Positions 1-10,745 of a stretch of DNA of 64,000 nucleotides are shown in pieces. The notes beneath the pieces were generated by a model. It did not search any database and had not been told where the DNA came from. It worked only from the letters and a program-made list of their open reading frames with translations. Origin of the DNA: Fasciolopsis buskii (taxonomy: Eukaryota > Platyhelminthes > Trematoda > Plagiorchiida > Fasciolidae); the NCBI GenBank assembly GCA_008360955.1, contig LUCM01007179.1:46891-110890 (forward strand). Direction: 5' to 3'. A program made the translations under genes and the position numbers. Positions within the stretch are counted from its first letter, which is position 1. Every line of letters begins with the position of its first letter.

Positions 1-93
1 AATGGTTGAACATAAACGTTAAATTGTCCTGGGTTTTCTAATCGGTTCATTGTTCCCTGCATCTTGGTCCGAGAAGAATTCACTGCTTCGCAC
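1..93. repeat. Dispersed repeat A, copy 1 (cut by window edge)
   Basis: The first 93 bases match 38833-38925 in the same orientation without an indel. The first 48 bases are identical and I count seven substitutions in the rest. The match starts at the first base of the window, so the repeat probably extends to the left. No coding potential is seen. It may be part of an element's UTR, but neither copy abuts a recognised coding end. Confidence 0.8.
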
Positions 94-258
94 GCTTAAT
101 TGACTTAGACACTAGGTCAAGATCATTCCTAAATGAGAATTTTCCTTCGCATTGTGAACGACGATTATTAGACCCCGTTAACACAGTTTAACCCAATTAA
201 TAAATAATTGGCTTCAGTCTTTATATACCCGCGTAATCATAGATAGAATACAGGATAA

Positions 259-556
259 GATGAGATGGGGAAAAGGTTTGAAAATGTTATCCAATGGACT
301 GGCCCTTGTTGACGCAGTTAGACCACCGGGTTGGGATCTACGAAGTCCCCCGAAGCGTTGATGGGGGGATAGGGGATATGACAGCGCTGCAGTCACGTTC
401 TTGCATTCGAAACCTCTACTATTCTATCTAGTTCTTCAACTTACTATTTTGTAGTCGATCTTCCATTATTTCCGGTTTTTTGCTCCAGCAAATTGTGCTA
501 TGTAGTAGAAAGCCAAACCAGGATGGATTATAGCCTGGTTAATGGTGTCACAAACT
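259..556 (+). mobile_element. RTE-clade LINE, C-terminal scrap (RTE-2 family)
   Basis: This stretch is collinear with 37454-37743, the end of a longer RTE-type element. In that copy the reading frame carries the RTE C-terminal pattern (a segment like 'DAVRLPGWDLRGP' followed by 'DMAQCRSNGLAFE'). Here the same codons are recognisable but broken by stops and small indels. Only the last part of the protein and the start of the 3' UTR remain. The left neighbour is unrelated, so this is a 5'-truncated or eroded insertion. The family call rests on the longer copy. Confidence 0.65.
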
Positions 557-1010
557 AGTCTGAAGTGATCGTACGCATTCGCTGCTGACTAACACAAGTC
601 AGCTGAATCTAAGTCTATGGCCTGAGCTCGGGTCTATACGTAAATGTTTTGTAATCGCAATGCAAACCGGGCATCACGGTGATAATTGTTGCATTAAACG
701 TCAGTCAGAATATAATGGTAAGCCACCAGAAGTCAGAGCATATTCGACTATGGGAAGCAATATAGTGCGACGAACAAGCTATTTTTCAGCTATTTGTAAC
801 CATGCCAATACATAACAATATATATCAGTTACTGCAACCGAAAGGGTTGATGATACGGTACAATTCTAGTTGTCAGAATTTGTCCACTGTTGTGTTGGTG
901 TGTGGTACGGGTGGTGGCCGAAATTAAACGTTGTGAGGATGTGATTTACACCTATAACCCGTGGCTGTGAGGGATTCGATAAATTTCTGGGGGTGCCGAG
1001 TGGGTCAGGA

Positions 1011-1560
1011 AATTTCCGTACGAAGTTGATTCTGACGCATTCTCAGGTTCAGTTTACTGATAGTAGCATTACAAATCTGGAATTTCCTAGGGAATGCGGG
1101 ACCATTCTGAGACAGAACTTACTAAGAGTCCCTCGCGTTTGTTTACGTTGTCAGTCTCTTAGTGAGCGAGATGCCCTATCCAGCCGAATAAGTGATTTGG
1201 AACGGAAGCTTCTCAAATCTTAACAGGTGCTCGGCAAACTGATGAAGAAGGATAAACAGATATTCGCATCACATGCCGACTCGACTGTTATCAAGCAAAC
1301 TCAACGGAAGCTCTCTTCATTGAGAAAACTAGTCAACCAGGAGAAAGCAGCCAGTGAGTTTCCTTCCGTCCCAATGAAATGCATTCACAGTTACTCGTCG
1401 CTTGACTTGGATAAAACGCTGCGTTAGGTGATGTTTCTAGAACCAAATTTTGTTGCTCTTGGAACAAGAATAAACAGTTGGACCTAATAGAGTTGATTCT
1501 AGTTTTGAGTTAGGACTAGGTCATTAGTCTGCAGTGAACCCCGGCACATATTTAGCTTTG
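1011..1560 (+). pseudogene. Penelope-like element, N-terminal region only
   Basis: Two adjacent reading frames (993-1223 and 1227-1427), separated by a stop and frame change, match the N-terminal part of the PLE protein at 9987-10745. Shared features are the 'FRTKL' start, an 'LSERDAL' segment matching 'LNERDTM', a Lys-rich stretch, and a final 'SSLDLDKTLR' matching 'SNFKLDKTLL'. Weak nucleotide similarity continues to about 1560. The RT and GIY-YIG parts are absent, and no terminal repeat is visible upstream. In the PLE family this region precedes the reverse transcriptase. It is a dead fragment, much more diverged than the copy near 10 kb. Confidence 0.75.
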
Positions 1561-4500
1561 ACAACACTTAATATAATAAAAGGAAATTTCGGCTTATTGA
1601 TTTGAAATATGGGAAACTGCGTACCGTCACCTAGAGTCCGTTAATAACGACTGGACATCAATTTCCCATAAATGCATACAAATTTACGGAGGGAATTCTC
1701 CTCCATTGAGATTGTATTTTGCACTGCACTGTTCGTGTAATTGTCAGTAAGCAAATTATTGATATTCACCCAATCTATTGTCGTTCGCTTCCAGCGTCTG
1801 AATTCTTGTGTTTTAGCATAATTCACTACAATGGAATAAAAATGATCGGCAAATAAATGTTGCCAAATCCTATGTTCTTTTAGGGTTAGAAAGCTTCTAG
1901 TCCATGTTGTTTTCCGGTTTTCTTATTCCACGAGGTAACATTAATATTTTTAATGACCAGTTGCATAAGGATATTTGCGACGATCAAAAGGTGCTAGTCA
2001 CTGAGTCGAAAGCACGACGCGAATGGAATGCATAGGTCACTTCGGAGGCCCAGAAAACTTAAATGCAGAAGATCCCCGATGCGAATCCACGTCATTATTA
2101 CCAATCGCAGAAAATACCAGGTGTTTCAGTCTCTCGAGCATGAATATATCAGGTTTCAATAATGGTCTGAGAGGTTCCGTCGTGTTCGAATAAAAGGCCG
2201 CCGCTTGCTTCAGCAGTGGACGGTTTTCCATCTTCAAAATTAGGTCAGCCAACTAAATATGATCATTTTCATTCATTGAGATTTAGCAGAATAATGGATA
2301 ATCTTGCACAGTTGTGGTAGTTCACACTGCGCTATCTGTCCACTTTCGCAGATGACCACTTCCACTGACTGGAACCTTCGTACAAAGCAAAAACCAAACA
2401 GTGGCCACGATTTTCGGCGACCTGGGTTCCTGAAATGAAATTCGTTGTTTGCTTGTCCTAACCCAAGGTGCTCTCTTTTCAACAAATCCAACTCGGCCAT
2501 TTCGGATACAGACCGAACCATGTGAACATAAAACAAAATGAACGGAAATTAACCGGAATCAAAGGTGGCGTATTCTCCATAACCTCGCTAAGATGAATTC
2601 ACGTCGACAGGTACATTCTGAACTTTTTCCTGTGTTCACCCGAAAATCTTCGGGACAGTCGTCATGATTGTGATTTTTGAATTAGCTGCAGATAAAAGCC
2701 GGCCTGAACACACTACTGGGGTTTAGCTATATGTTTGCACGCAACGCTAAGCTATGCGCCATAACCACAACGGGACCATGGGTTGACTGGTGCGACGAAG
2801 TTCACTACATTGAATCAGGTTCACTGTCGAGTGGATGCGTGTGATAGTGGTTTTACGTGGTACTTTCTAATTAGTGTGAGTCAACCTCTCAGATGAAATA
2901 ACTTTATTTTGATCTTCGCGTGAGATGTACTTAGTCACTGGTTGATCTGATTGAGTGATTTGGTCAATGTGCGCAGGCTTCCAGTGGGGCAGTTCGTTGT
3001 AAATAAATGCAGCTAACCAGAAAAAATAGTTAGTTCAGCATCTAGCCATTTGTACGAACCGTTTGATGCTTCTGTACGCATCAGCCAGAAAACTGTGCCA
3101 TTCAATGTATGTCAATCCGAAGTAAATTGAGATCAGCCACATACTGTATCCATTAATTATGATAAATGTGCGCTCATTATTCTTTACAATTCACAAAGCC
3201 ACGTAGATCTACAAACGCATAAACCAAAAGACACTTGAATGCATTTCGTTTAATATCCAGTTGTTTTCGGTTGTCATCTCACTTTCATTCGTTTCAATAA
3301 CAAACCTTGGGGATGTACCAATGGTAACTGAAACGTCGAAAAATTGCCAACTATTTCGACTAAGCTGCTATCGAACAAAAGAATTGTACATGTAACATTT
3401 TACACGGTATATCGTTTTTTCGACACGCTCCGAACTGGACTCTGTTCTGATACAGGAGGTCCTTTAAGCAGGACTGAAAACAGCACCAGTGGGAACAGAA
3501 AATTATGTCGACCAAAGAGGGTTAGCAATAAATGTGTCTCACATTGAATAATTGAATATATTTGCATTAAATAACAGCCAGTAGGCATATTTTCGCGTGA
3601 AGCCGGTCAAGATATCAAATAGGAGTTTTTCCAGCCTAAGCCAACAGAGCAACACGCTGTCATTGACCCATGGTTACAGAAATCCTGCGGCAAAGAGAAA
3701 GTATAAAATTATTTTGAAAGGTGTTGGCAGTAGATCTGTGGTAGCATTTTGGCACTTGTCACAAAGTACAAGTTCTGAATAAATTTTACGTGGGATAAAA
3801 TATGAAAGCTATCCTATACATTAGACTAAGGCGAGGTCAGTGCGTAAGGTGAAGGTGAGCGCCCGGGCCTGAACATCTGGAGTCGTCGAAAAAAATGAGG
3901 AAAATAAAACAAAATATAAAAATCCATGAAACCATATGTACGATGAACTGATGACGATGAAAGATACTGTAGCGACTGAAGTTGAACTGATTTACCATTT
4001 ACGCAGATGCAATTTGCTCGTGTGGTTGGCCTAGACATTAAGATTTTGGTTGAATTATGAATACAATTCATGCTCAACTAGTGTGTTTCGCCACTTCGGG
4101 ATTCCATTTCCTCTTTCAACCAAATGAATTTGATTGTAAAATTTGCCTTGAGAAAGACTACTCACGGTAGTCGGAACGTTGGCGCATTGCATCTACCAAC
4201 AACTCAGTTTTATTAACATTATATCATCCACAATAAAAAACAATGCATGGCGCATCGATTTTTCGATACACTTCTTACCTCATTTGGTCCTGATATTTAC
4301 AAACTGGTTACCAATCGGATTGCTCTGGGAAAGAAGCTTGTCAACTAGACTGTATTTCTTTTGTCATTTATGGGTTAGAAAATTTGCGCAGTTATCAAAT
4401 GTCTTGCTTGTTCGAAGATTCCAATGTTAACAAAACGCGCAGGAAGAGCTCATTTTTGCTATTCCATGCGTACACCTGATGGAGATTTTTTGGGTTTCAT

Positions 4501-5200
4501 AGTGCAACTACAAATGCAAGCAGCAAAATGCAGTTTTGGTGGCCAACTGGAACAGGTTCAATCAAATGGGGGGCAATTGCAATAGAAGCTTCTGTTACTT
4601 GAGAAGCTTGCATTCCGGTATTTTCGTGTTATCAAAATTTTTAATATATGAAAGCAACTCGGAATGAAGGTCTCAACATTTTGTGCAATAAGTACGAAAA
4701 AGCCTCCAAAAGGTCATTCGGTCGTCCGCGCATTTTCAAAACTAGTAACAGCAACCATGAGTATGCAATCCGAAGTCCGGCAGCCTTCAGCACTCCGAAT
4801 GTGGTAAAAAAAATACCAGTAGGAAAACTGTGATTCCTGCAGTAATACCCAATTCAGATACATCTCGTAGTGAGATCCATTTTTCGGAGAAAAGCAGTTA
4901 TTTTCGGACATCGTTTTCTCTAATATCTGCTTTGAAGCTTGATATCAGTTTTGAGACATTTGTTCAGGTGCGTTTGTCTCATAGTACCTGGGATTTGTGT
5001 GAATATCCTTAAAATATGCCGTGATTAGGGTTCAACCATCAGAAGTTGTTGGAAGCAGCTCACTTGTGCTACTGCTAAACTCAAAATCATTCTGAATAAA
5101 CTTGGCTATTCAAAGGTTTTAAAAACCGTCTTAAAAATGCGCATTCTCAGATCCCACCGGAAGGCTCACCGATGTCAATACCTATAATCGGCACTCTTTT
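1561..5200. other. No recognisable gene
   Basis: Only short unrelated open frames are present (all under about 90 codons) and none resembles a protein I know. The interval 4480-5050 directly precedes a decayed Gypsy pol and might hold its eroded gag, with Gln-rich and basic stretches near 4510-4840. I see no zinc knuckle or protease motif, so I do not assign it. Confidence 0.5.
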
Positions 5201-5214
5201 CAGACGCTGTCAAA

Positions 5215-6380
5215 CAGTTTTGTTTTTTAGCCTCGGCATTTCCCCTGCAATGTTTCAGTCAGCGACGGATAACTTCGTGGAGGATACCGACCGAGTTGAG
5301 GTTTAGTGGAATAATGTGATCGTGTATGCTTTAGATAAGGCTACTCACTGTGCACGTCTTTAGAAACTGTTTCTTGGGTTTTATGATAAGAATTTTGCTA
5401 GTAATCTAGGGATATTTTCCTTTTTTCAACAATTTTGATCGTCATTCCCATGAGGTCGATGGTAACGGTTTCTGTCGGATTCCTAAATGGTTGTCCCCTA
5501 TGATTGATACACCATCATTCAAGAACTTTTTATAGTTGTGCTTTTGTGTGGTACTGTTTAGTATTGTTATGGCTTTATTCCAAATATTTTTCAGTCAGTT
5601 TCCTGTCTGTTTCAGTTGGTTTCGCAGCCTTTATTCGAGTGGTTAACTTCTCATGAACAGCACATTCGTTCGGCTTCACTTATGTATTCAAGTAGGATTC
5701 TCCGCCCATTTTGTCCTGAGACCACTTTTATTTTGATTACCCTTGAAAATGATGCAGTCATGGAGAATGGTAAACCAATTGTTTTCGCCAGGACGTTGGA
5801 GCAAAGCAGAGCTCAGGCATTTGCCACCACAGCTCGAAGCGTTGGCCATTCATTAGACAGCCAAAAGACTTCATAATAATCTGTTTGGTAAACATTGCCA
5901 TATTATTTCTAATAATGAGGCTCTGAAAATTGTTCAGTCCGACAAAGTTTTGATGTGCGCTTCCACTGCAATAATACAGAGAAGAAACATTGCTCTCAGT
6001 GCATGCAACTATGCGACTGGGAACAGATCCACAGAACACCTTCAGCGTTTTGTTTTTTTATCTCGCTATCCTCAGGGGTACCTTTTGGTGCAGCATTTAC
6101 TGATCGATCTATGAGATCTTATACGTGACACTCGCAAATACTTTTCACCTATACTGTCTGTTCTGCGGTTAAGTTGAGTCCCGTGTGTCACGCGCCAGTT
6201 TCCTGAATTTTATAAGCCCGGGGATGGACTTCCGTCAACTACGGATGGTTTTCTGGTCCCGAATAATTTTATTGTAATACCACGGGACAGCCGGTCTAGA
6301 CATACAATCCGGCCATGTAAGCTCCTACTCAGCGCAAGGGGCGCTAAGACGTCCCCAAAACGGTCCGTTAGGGACTGATT
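5215..6380 (+). pseudogene. Ty3/Gypsy pol remnant (RT - RNase H - integrase linker)
   Basis: Read through several frameshifts, this carries the Gypsy pol order. About 5229-5258 encodes 'SLGISPAMFQ', the RT 'PFGI..AP..FQ' box. It is followed near 5304 by a stop and 'WNN' where the catalytic YxDD should be, so both aspartates are now Asn. The RNase H part includes 'GKPIVFA' near 5768 and 'LFGKHCHIISNNEALK' near 5880-5929, where the family usually has 'TDNEALK'. Next come 'ALSACNYATGNRSTEH' and 'LSRYP' near 6000-6075, equivalent to the Gypsy 'Y.IEYR....AD.LSR' tether. 'LVPNNFIVIPR' near 6250 resembles the segment before the integrase zinc finger. The integrase core and LTRs were not found. It is an old dead insertion. 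Confidence 0.72.
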
Positions 6381-6399
6381 TTCAAAGTGGAATTGTCAT

Positions 6400-8870
6400 G
6401 CGGATTTTTAGTATTTTTACTAACAAAATCATTAGTTGACCACTTCCAGTTTTTTCCCTGAAGGCTGAAGCACAAAGTATATTAGGGATTTTATATTTTG
6501 AGCTCCGCATTTCGTAATTTTAGGATATGCGGATAAATAACTGCTTGAATAGGTCATAACTGATGATTTCCTCTCATGAAACTTCCCAAAGTTTATAGAA
6601 TTTACGAAGAAATGGTCTTTGAGGCTTCCATTGTTCGGGCGAGTCTAACTACGTGGTTTTAATGAGGTCTACGTGTGAAGATCATTCAGCCTCGCGACCT
6701 GCTGGTGATTGCTTGCTGCGCGTGAGTTACGCTGTTGTGGTTATGGTTTTTGTCGTTTTTATATTAAATGGATGAGTGGGTTTCCTTATTGATTGCATGA
6801 ACACATGTTACTATTATTGAAACCGAAGTATTTATTTGAGCATAAACGCAAGATTTTGGCTAAGTTTATGCTCGCAATCTACCTTTACCATTGAGCGCTT
6901 AATTACGCTCTCGCAATCGTAAAACTTACTTGTTTTCTTGTATGCATTATTGTGGATCACCTAGATGGTATCCCTTGAGAATGACATTTGCCGGTTTACG
7001 GAACTTACTTAAATGAGGGAGCAATATTTATGGGAGACCCAATTACATAAATTGCTTGTTGGATTAATGTTTAAGGTGGTTTCCTGGACGCCGTTATCTA
7101 ACCTATTTTCCTCTATCATTTCATTCTGGAGTTTCTGTTTTTCCCCTTCTGTCCATGTAAAGAACGCACGATATGTAAGGTCCCGCTGTCTAGGAATTTC
7201 GTTATAAATATTAAGGCAAGAAATGAGCCGCAAATACCTGCAGGTCGTGTTTACATATGTGGATACTCCAGAACATCGATGTAGAGACGAAGGAAGGAAG
7301 CGCTGGAGGTTGCTCGCACCCAGGTAGAACCACTTCAGCCTTCAGACTATGAACAATGGATCAGAGATCTATGCAGCGGGTTCTTAAGCTTTTCGTTGGT
7401 CACAGTAAGTAGGCGACTGCATAACGCCTCCTGACTCAGGCGTAGGCTGTGGAGATTTAATAGGGTAAAACAGTTTTGTGTCACTAATTGATGGTAGTGA
7501 CGAAGAAATAGAGAAGGAAACTGAGTATGTTGTCGGATCAACTAACGGCGCACATGATTCCTGGTTGAATGATCCAGCACAGGACACCCGTAAGTTAGAT
7601 CTTTCTTGTAGTGATAATACGTAATTTTGGCTCCCAACACTGAAACCCTGGTCCGAACACAAAACAGTAACATGGACGTTAAAGGTCAGTTATACTTGGG
7701 GATTAAACTTTTGCTGTAAATAAGTTTGGTTCCTGTGATATCCGCAGTTACTATCATGCATCAAGCAGCGTTGAAAATGCATTTATCAGTGGGGGCAACC
7801 AGAAGCCATATTACGACGGTGTAGTAAGTTGCACTCAAGAATCTATTGATTTCTAAAGGCAAATTTTTCATTAACATACGGGCATCAACATTCAGTGATG
7901 GAACTTGGGGTGTCGTGCTTCAGTTAGTGACAACATTCGTCCTGGGTCGGCTGAACATGAAAAGCGCTTATTGGAAAACGGCTTTTTCTGGCACAAGTTT
8001 GTGCGTTGGTAATAAGTAAGCTCACATTTGTGTTGCTTCCAACCTGTATATGTTGTTTGTCGTATAGGTTACCCAGGAGCCATCGTAAAAAACAGTACGA
8101 GAGAAAATGAGGCGGTGCGTCCAACGCTACAGGTACCTCGCTCAAGACGACCTCAGAAACTCGTGTCATTGGTGTTCAGTGTTCCGTAACAACGGTGAGT
8201 GACCTGTTAGGTGCTTTCAAAGTAATCGTCGCTAAGAAATGAGATATATGTATCCGAAATGAAAACAATGAAGACGTATATATCTGTCGATTTGACATTT
8301 ATATGTGGCACGGCTCCATTTCTGCAATCCCATATAACGTTTACTACTGTCGGTTTATATTAGCACCATAAACATCCCCCGACAACATTGTAAAGTAATA
8401 ATGCCATTTTCCACTGGTTTTCAGATTGAAAAATAGTTGCAGGAAAAGTTTTGGGACTATTCGGAGTCTTTACGAGGTATGTACTGGGGCTGTTTAAGAG
8501 ATTTTTGGGACGTCTGTGCTGACCGGGGGTGTGCAGTATTGATCTGACGAGCCGAGACATTGCCCATTAATGAACGGCGCACTCTGCCACCTTGTGATGA
8601 TTGCACAATGCAGTTAACCTTGCATTTGTAAGTGCAGCTTTGTTATTCGTAGGATAGTTGCCTATTTCTTGTGTGCTCGAACGTCAGTAGATAAATGCAT
8701 ACGGAATAGTAATGTCGTTCTTAACACAGTTACCCAAGTGTCAAGCAAAAAGGACCAGCTGTACGCAGCTAAATGCAATAAGTTAATGCATACTTTTTTC
8801 ATTTCAGGATATGAAATAATAGCAACTGAGTACTCATTCGTCAACGGGCTAAACCAATCCACGCATTCGC
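6400..8870. other. No recognisable gene
   Basis: Short overlapping open frames occur on both strands (for example 7384-7662 minus), but none shows known motifs or a plausible splice architecture. I see nothing assignable. Confidence 0.5.
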
Positions 8871-8878
8871 TCAGCGCT

Positions 8879-8906
8879 TATATATATATGTATATATATA
8901 TATATT
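8879..8906. repeat. AT dinucleotide microsatellite
   Basis: A run of TA/AT dinucleotides interrupted by a G. It lies just beyond the 3' end of the minus-strand LINE-A copy and may mark its tail or simply be slippage-prone DNA. Confidence 0.85.
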
Positions 8907-9072
8907 TCCAAACATCAACGCTGGTCTTATTATGTTTCACTGCAGACCGTTGCACTAGGAAAAGGCAGTCCTAGTTCCAGTTCCGGTTAGATTATAGGAC
9001 TAATAGGCGGGATGCCTGATCGTCCTGGTTCTTGCAACGAGAGATCCTTTAATCTGACGATGCTTCGACAAC

Positions 9073-9093
9073 AAGAGGGTGGAAAACCCTCTT
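9073..9093 (-). other. Small hairpin in the LINE-A 3' UTR
   Basis: The sequence AAGAGGG...CCCTCTT can fold into a stem of about 7 bp. It lies just after the protein end on the minus strand. In several LINE families the RT recognises 3' terminal stem-loops, but whether that applies here is inference. Confidence 0.4.
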
Positions 9094-9132
9094 CAGTCCC
9101 TACAAGGGGGAACAATTATTGAGATGCTTTCC

Positions 9133-9660
9133 TCAAGACCATCCTCCAACACTACAGTTCACACACTGTCCTGTCCAAACAGCTAACCATGAATTGTCTA
9201 GGCCCCCTCTGAATGTGCACACTGACGCCACCTCGACCACGTCCTCCAGTAGCTTGTTCCAGTCATTCACCACTCGTATGGCAAACGATTTGCTCCCCAA
9301 CCCGGTGGTTGGGTGTTTTCGCGGAATCATTTTCCCGTTCCTTGTCAGTGTGTCGTTCCCCCTTATCTGGAATAGGGCCCCACGGTGACCCCGTATCTTG
9401 GCCAGATTCTTAAGATTCCTGAAGGCCTGGTTTAATTCATGTTCTTTCTTACGTACTTCCAGAGAGTACAAGTCGAGTGCTGTCAGCCTCTGCTCCCAAT
9501 GCATGCACCTCAGCTGTCCAAAACAGTGCGTAAAATTGCGCTGAACCTGTTTCAGCATTTTACTATCTATCACCAAATACGGACTTCATGTCTAGACGCA
9601 GTATTTCAAGTGCGCTCGGACAAATGCCTTGAACAGCGGCAGAAGAACTTTAGGCCCCCT
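9133..9660 (-). pseudogene. LINE-A copy 1: C-terminal domain
   Basis: The open frame 9133-9576 has the conserved tail found after the RT in CR1/Jockey-type LINEs: 'KQVQRNFTHCF', 'EQRLTALDLYSLEVR', 'GNDTLTRNGK', then 'SFAIRVVNDWNKL' and 'VCTFRGGLDNSW'. The order and spacing are those of the family (.LEKVQRR..., L.L.SLE.RR, ...RVV..WN.LP, FK..LD). The function of this tail is not well defined, and it follows the RT thumb. Upstream the frame shifts, and the catalytic RT motif of this copy lies beyond the PLE insertion, mutated. It cannot give a working protein. Confidence 0.75.
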
Positions 9661-9850
9661 TGATCCTATGGTCTCCTAAGTTGACTTAGGGCACACCATG
9701 CACTCTTAACTGCCTTCTGACATTGCGGACTAAGTTTAAATTCCGCACTCCCAGCTATCCAGAGTTCTTCAGCTTGCGAAGCTTCTTCCGTCGCTACCTG
9801 ATGCCCAGGTGGACCAATGTGGCGGGGGGTTTTGCATATCCTTCCACGAG

Positions 9851-9862
9851 AATCTGATAATT
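9851..9862. repeat. Target-site duplication, left copy
   Basis: AATCTGATAATT occurs here and again at 12341-12352, immediately outside the PLE. The two copies are identical 12-mers. The last four bases overlap the palindrome that starts at 9859, so the true duplication could be a few bases shorter. Confidence 0.8.
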
Positions 9863-10015
9863 CCTTGAAAATTACCACTGAGCACATTGAGAAAACACAA
9901 GTTGGCGAACAAGATATATATAGTGATGTAAAGGCATGAGTACGAATCACTGAAAACGAGCTTGTTCGCCAACTTGTGTTTTCTCAATGTGCTCAGTGGT
10001 AATTTTCAAGGAATT
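9859..10015. repeat. Perfect 55-bp inverted repeat at PLE 5' end
   Basis: Arms 9859-9913 and 9961-10015 are exact reverse complements around a 47-nt loop (9914-9960). The arm includes the first 29 bases of the coding frame that starts at 9987, so the ORF start is duplicated in antisense at the element's outer edge. Penelope elements are known to carry a partial inverted extension next to the 5' pLTR. The exact identity here implies recent formation or continued conversion. Confidence 0.92.
9910..9985 (+). repeat. PLE pLTR, 5' copy
   Basis: This 76-bp segment is repeated directly at 12265-12340 with two substitutions and no indel. PLE pLTRs can contain promoter function and, in many animals, hammerhead ribozymes. 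I could not find the canonical CUGAUGA core in either strand of this copy. Confidence 0.85.
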
Positions 10016-10745
10016 GAAACAAGCCAAGGACCCGGCTGTACTGAAAGAGCTTAATAAGTATATTAAGTTCCGTACGAAACTGGCGCTGGCTAGAGCTCAT
10101 ATTCAGTTCTTGGACGACTGTATAACTGAATCTAATTTTCCAAAGCAATATCATACTCTGTTAAGAAGAAACCGGATATACATTACCAAAACTTCACTTC
10201 AAAGACAAGCTCTTAATGAACGTGATACCATGTGCAATCACACCGCGGAATTAGAACGATCATTTGTGACATCAACTTATGTGCTCGACCAATTGAGTGA
10301 GGAAGAAAAACAATCTTTCGAGGAATACGTTCAATCCATTGTACATAAACAGGTGAACCAGAAGCGCCAAGTGTTGATGAAACGATTGGAAGGATCAAAA
10401 CCATCCAGTGAGTTTCCGCAGAATCCTGATCGATTTGTTCACAATTTGTCAAACTTCAAGTTAGATAAGACGTTGTTGGAAGTTTTATCCCTGGGGCTTA
10501 AATTTTGTTGCCCAAACAGCGAGAGTGCACAAATGTACTTAGAAGTTGGATTCGAGAATCTTTTCTCTCAAGTGTCGAGTTTATCTCCGTCATCAGAAAC
10601 GGAAATGCAGGCATTTAAATCAACTTTGGTGAACCCTTGCTACCAATATCTTGGCGCTAGACATACAACGAGTGGGTTATTAAAGCCAGAACATAAGAGA
10701 CGGTTAAGAGAACTGCAGGAAAATGCCGACATCATTGTTGTCTAG
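9987..10745 (+). pseudogene. PLE protein, N-terminal domain
   Basis: A 252-codon open frame beginning inside the palindrome. It is Lys/Glu-rich and helical in character, with 'LNERDTM' near residue 75 and the diagnostic segment 'FKLDKTLLEVLSLGLKFCCP' at about residues 155-175, which resembles the '..E..VLS.GLKF.P' signature preceding the RT in Penelope proteins. In the family this region is the N-terminal extension before the RT palm. The frame stops at 10743, where a conserved connector (usually containing a 'KPDKG' motif) is missing, so about 30-50 residues appear deleted. It is the best preserved part of the element. The same region survives as a scrap at 1011-1560. Confidence 0.85.

Larger units (their letters stand above)
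8945..9858 (-). mobile_element. LINE-A copy 1, 3' segment (interrupted by a PLE)
   Basis: This is the 3' part of a CR1/Jockey-like non-LTR retrotransposon on the minus strand. It holds the C-terminal protein region (9133-9660), the stretch after the RT (9666-9850) and a 3' UTR. It matches the second LINE-A copy at 31117-31860 in order and orientation. A PLE with a 12-bp target duplication separates it from the rest of LINE-A at 12353-14760. The low-coordinate end near 8945 is my estimate of where the 3' UTR stops, before the AT microsatellite. Confidence 0.72.

Noticed and set aside
8669..8974. 101-codon plus frame ending in an AT microsatellite
   Set aside because: Its latter part is the translated microsatellite (Tyr-Ile repeats), and there is no recognised motif or splice context.
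9914..9960. Hammerhead ribozyme in the palindrome loop
   Set aside because: The loop has a GTGATG and a CTGAAAA but no proper CUGAUGA...GAAA...UH arrangement, and the short AGTGAT/ATCACT stem is not kept in the 3' pLTR.
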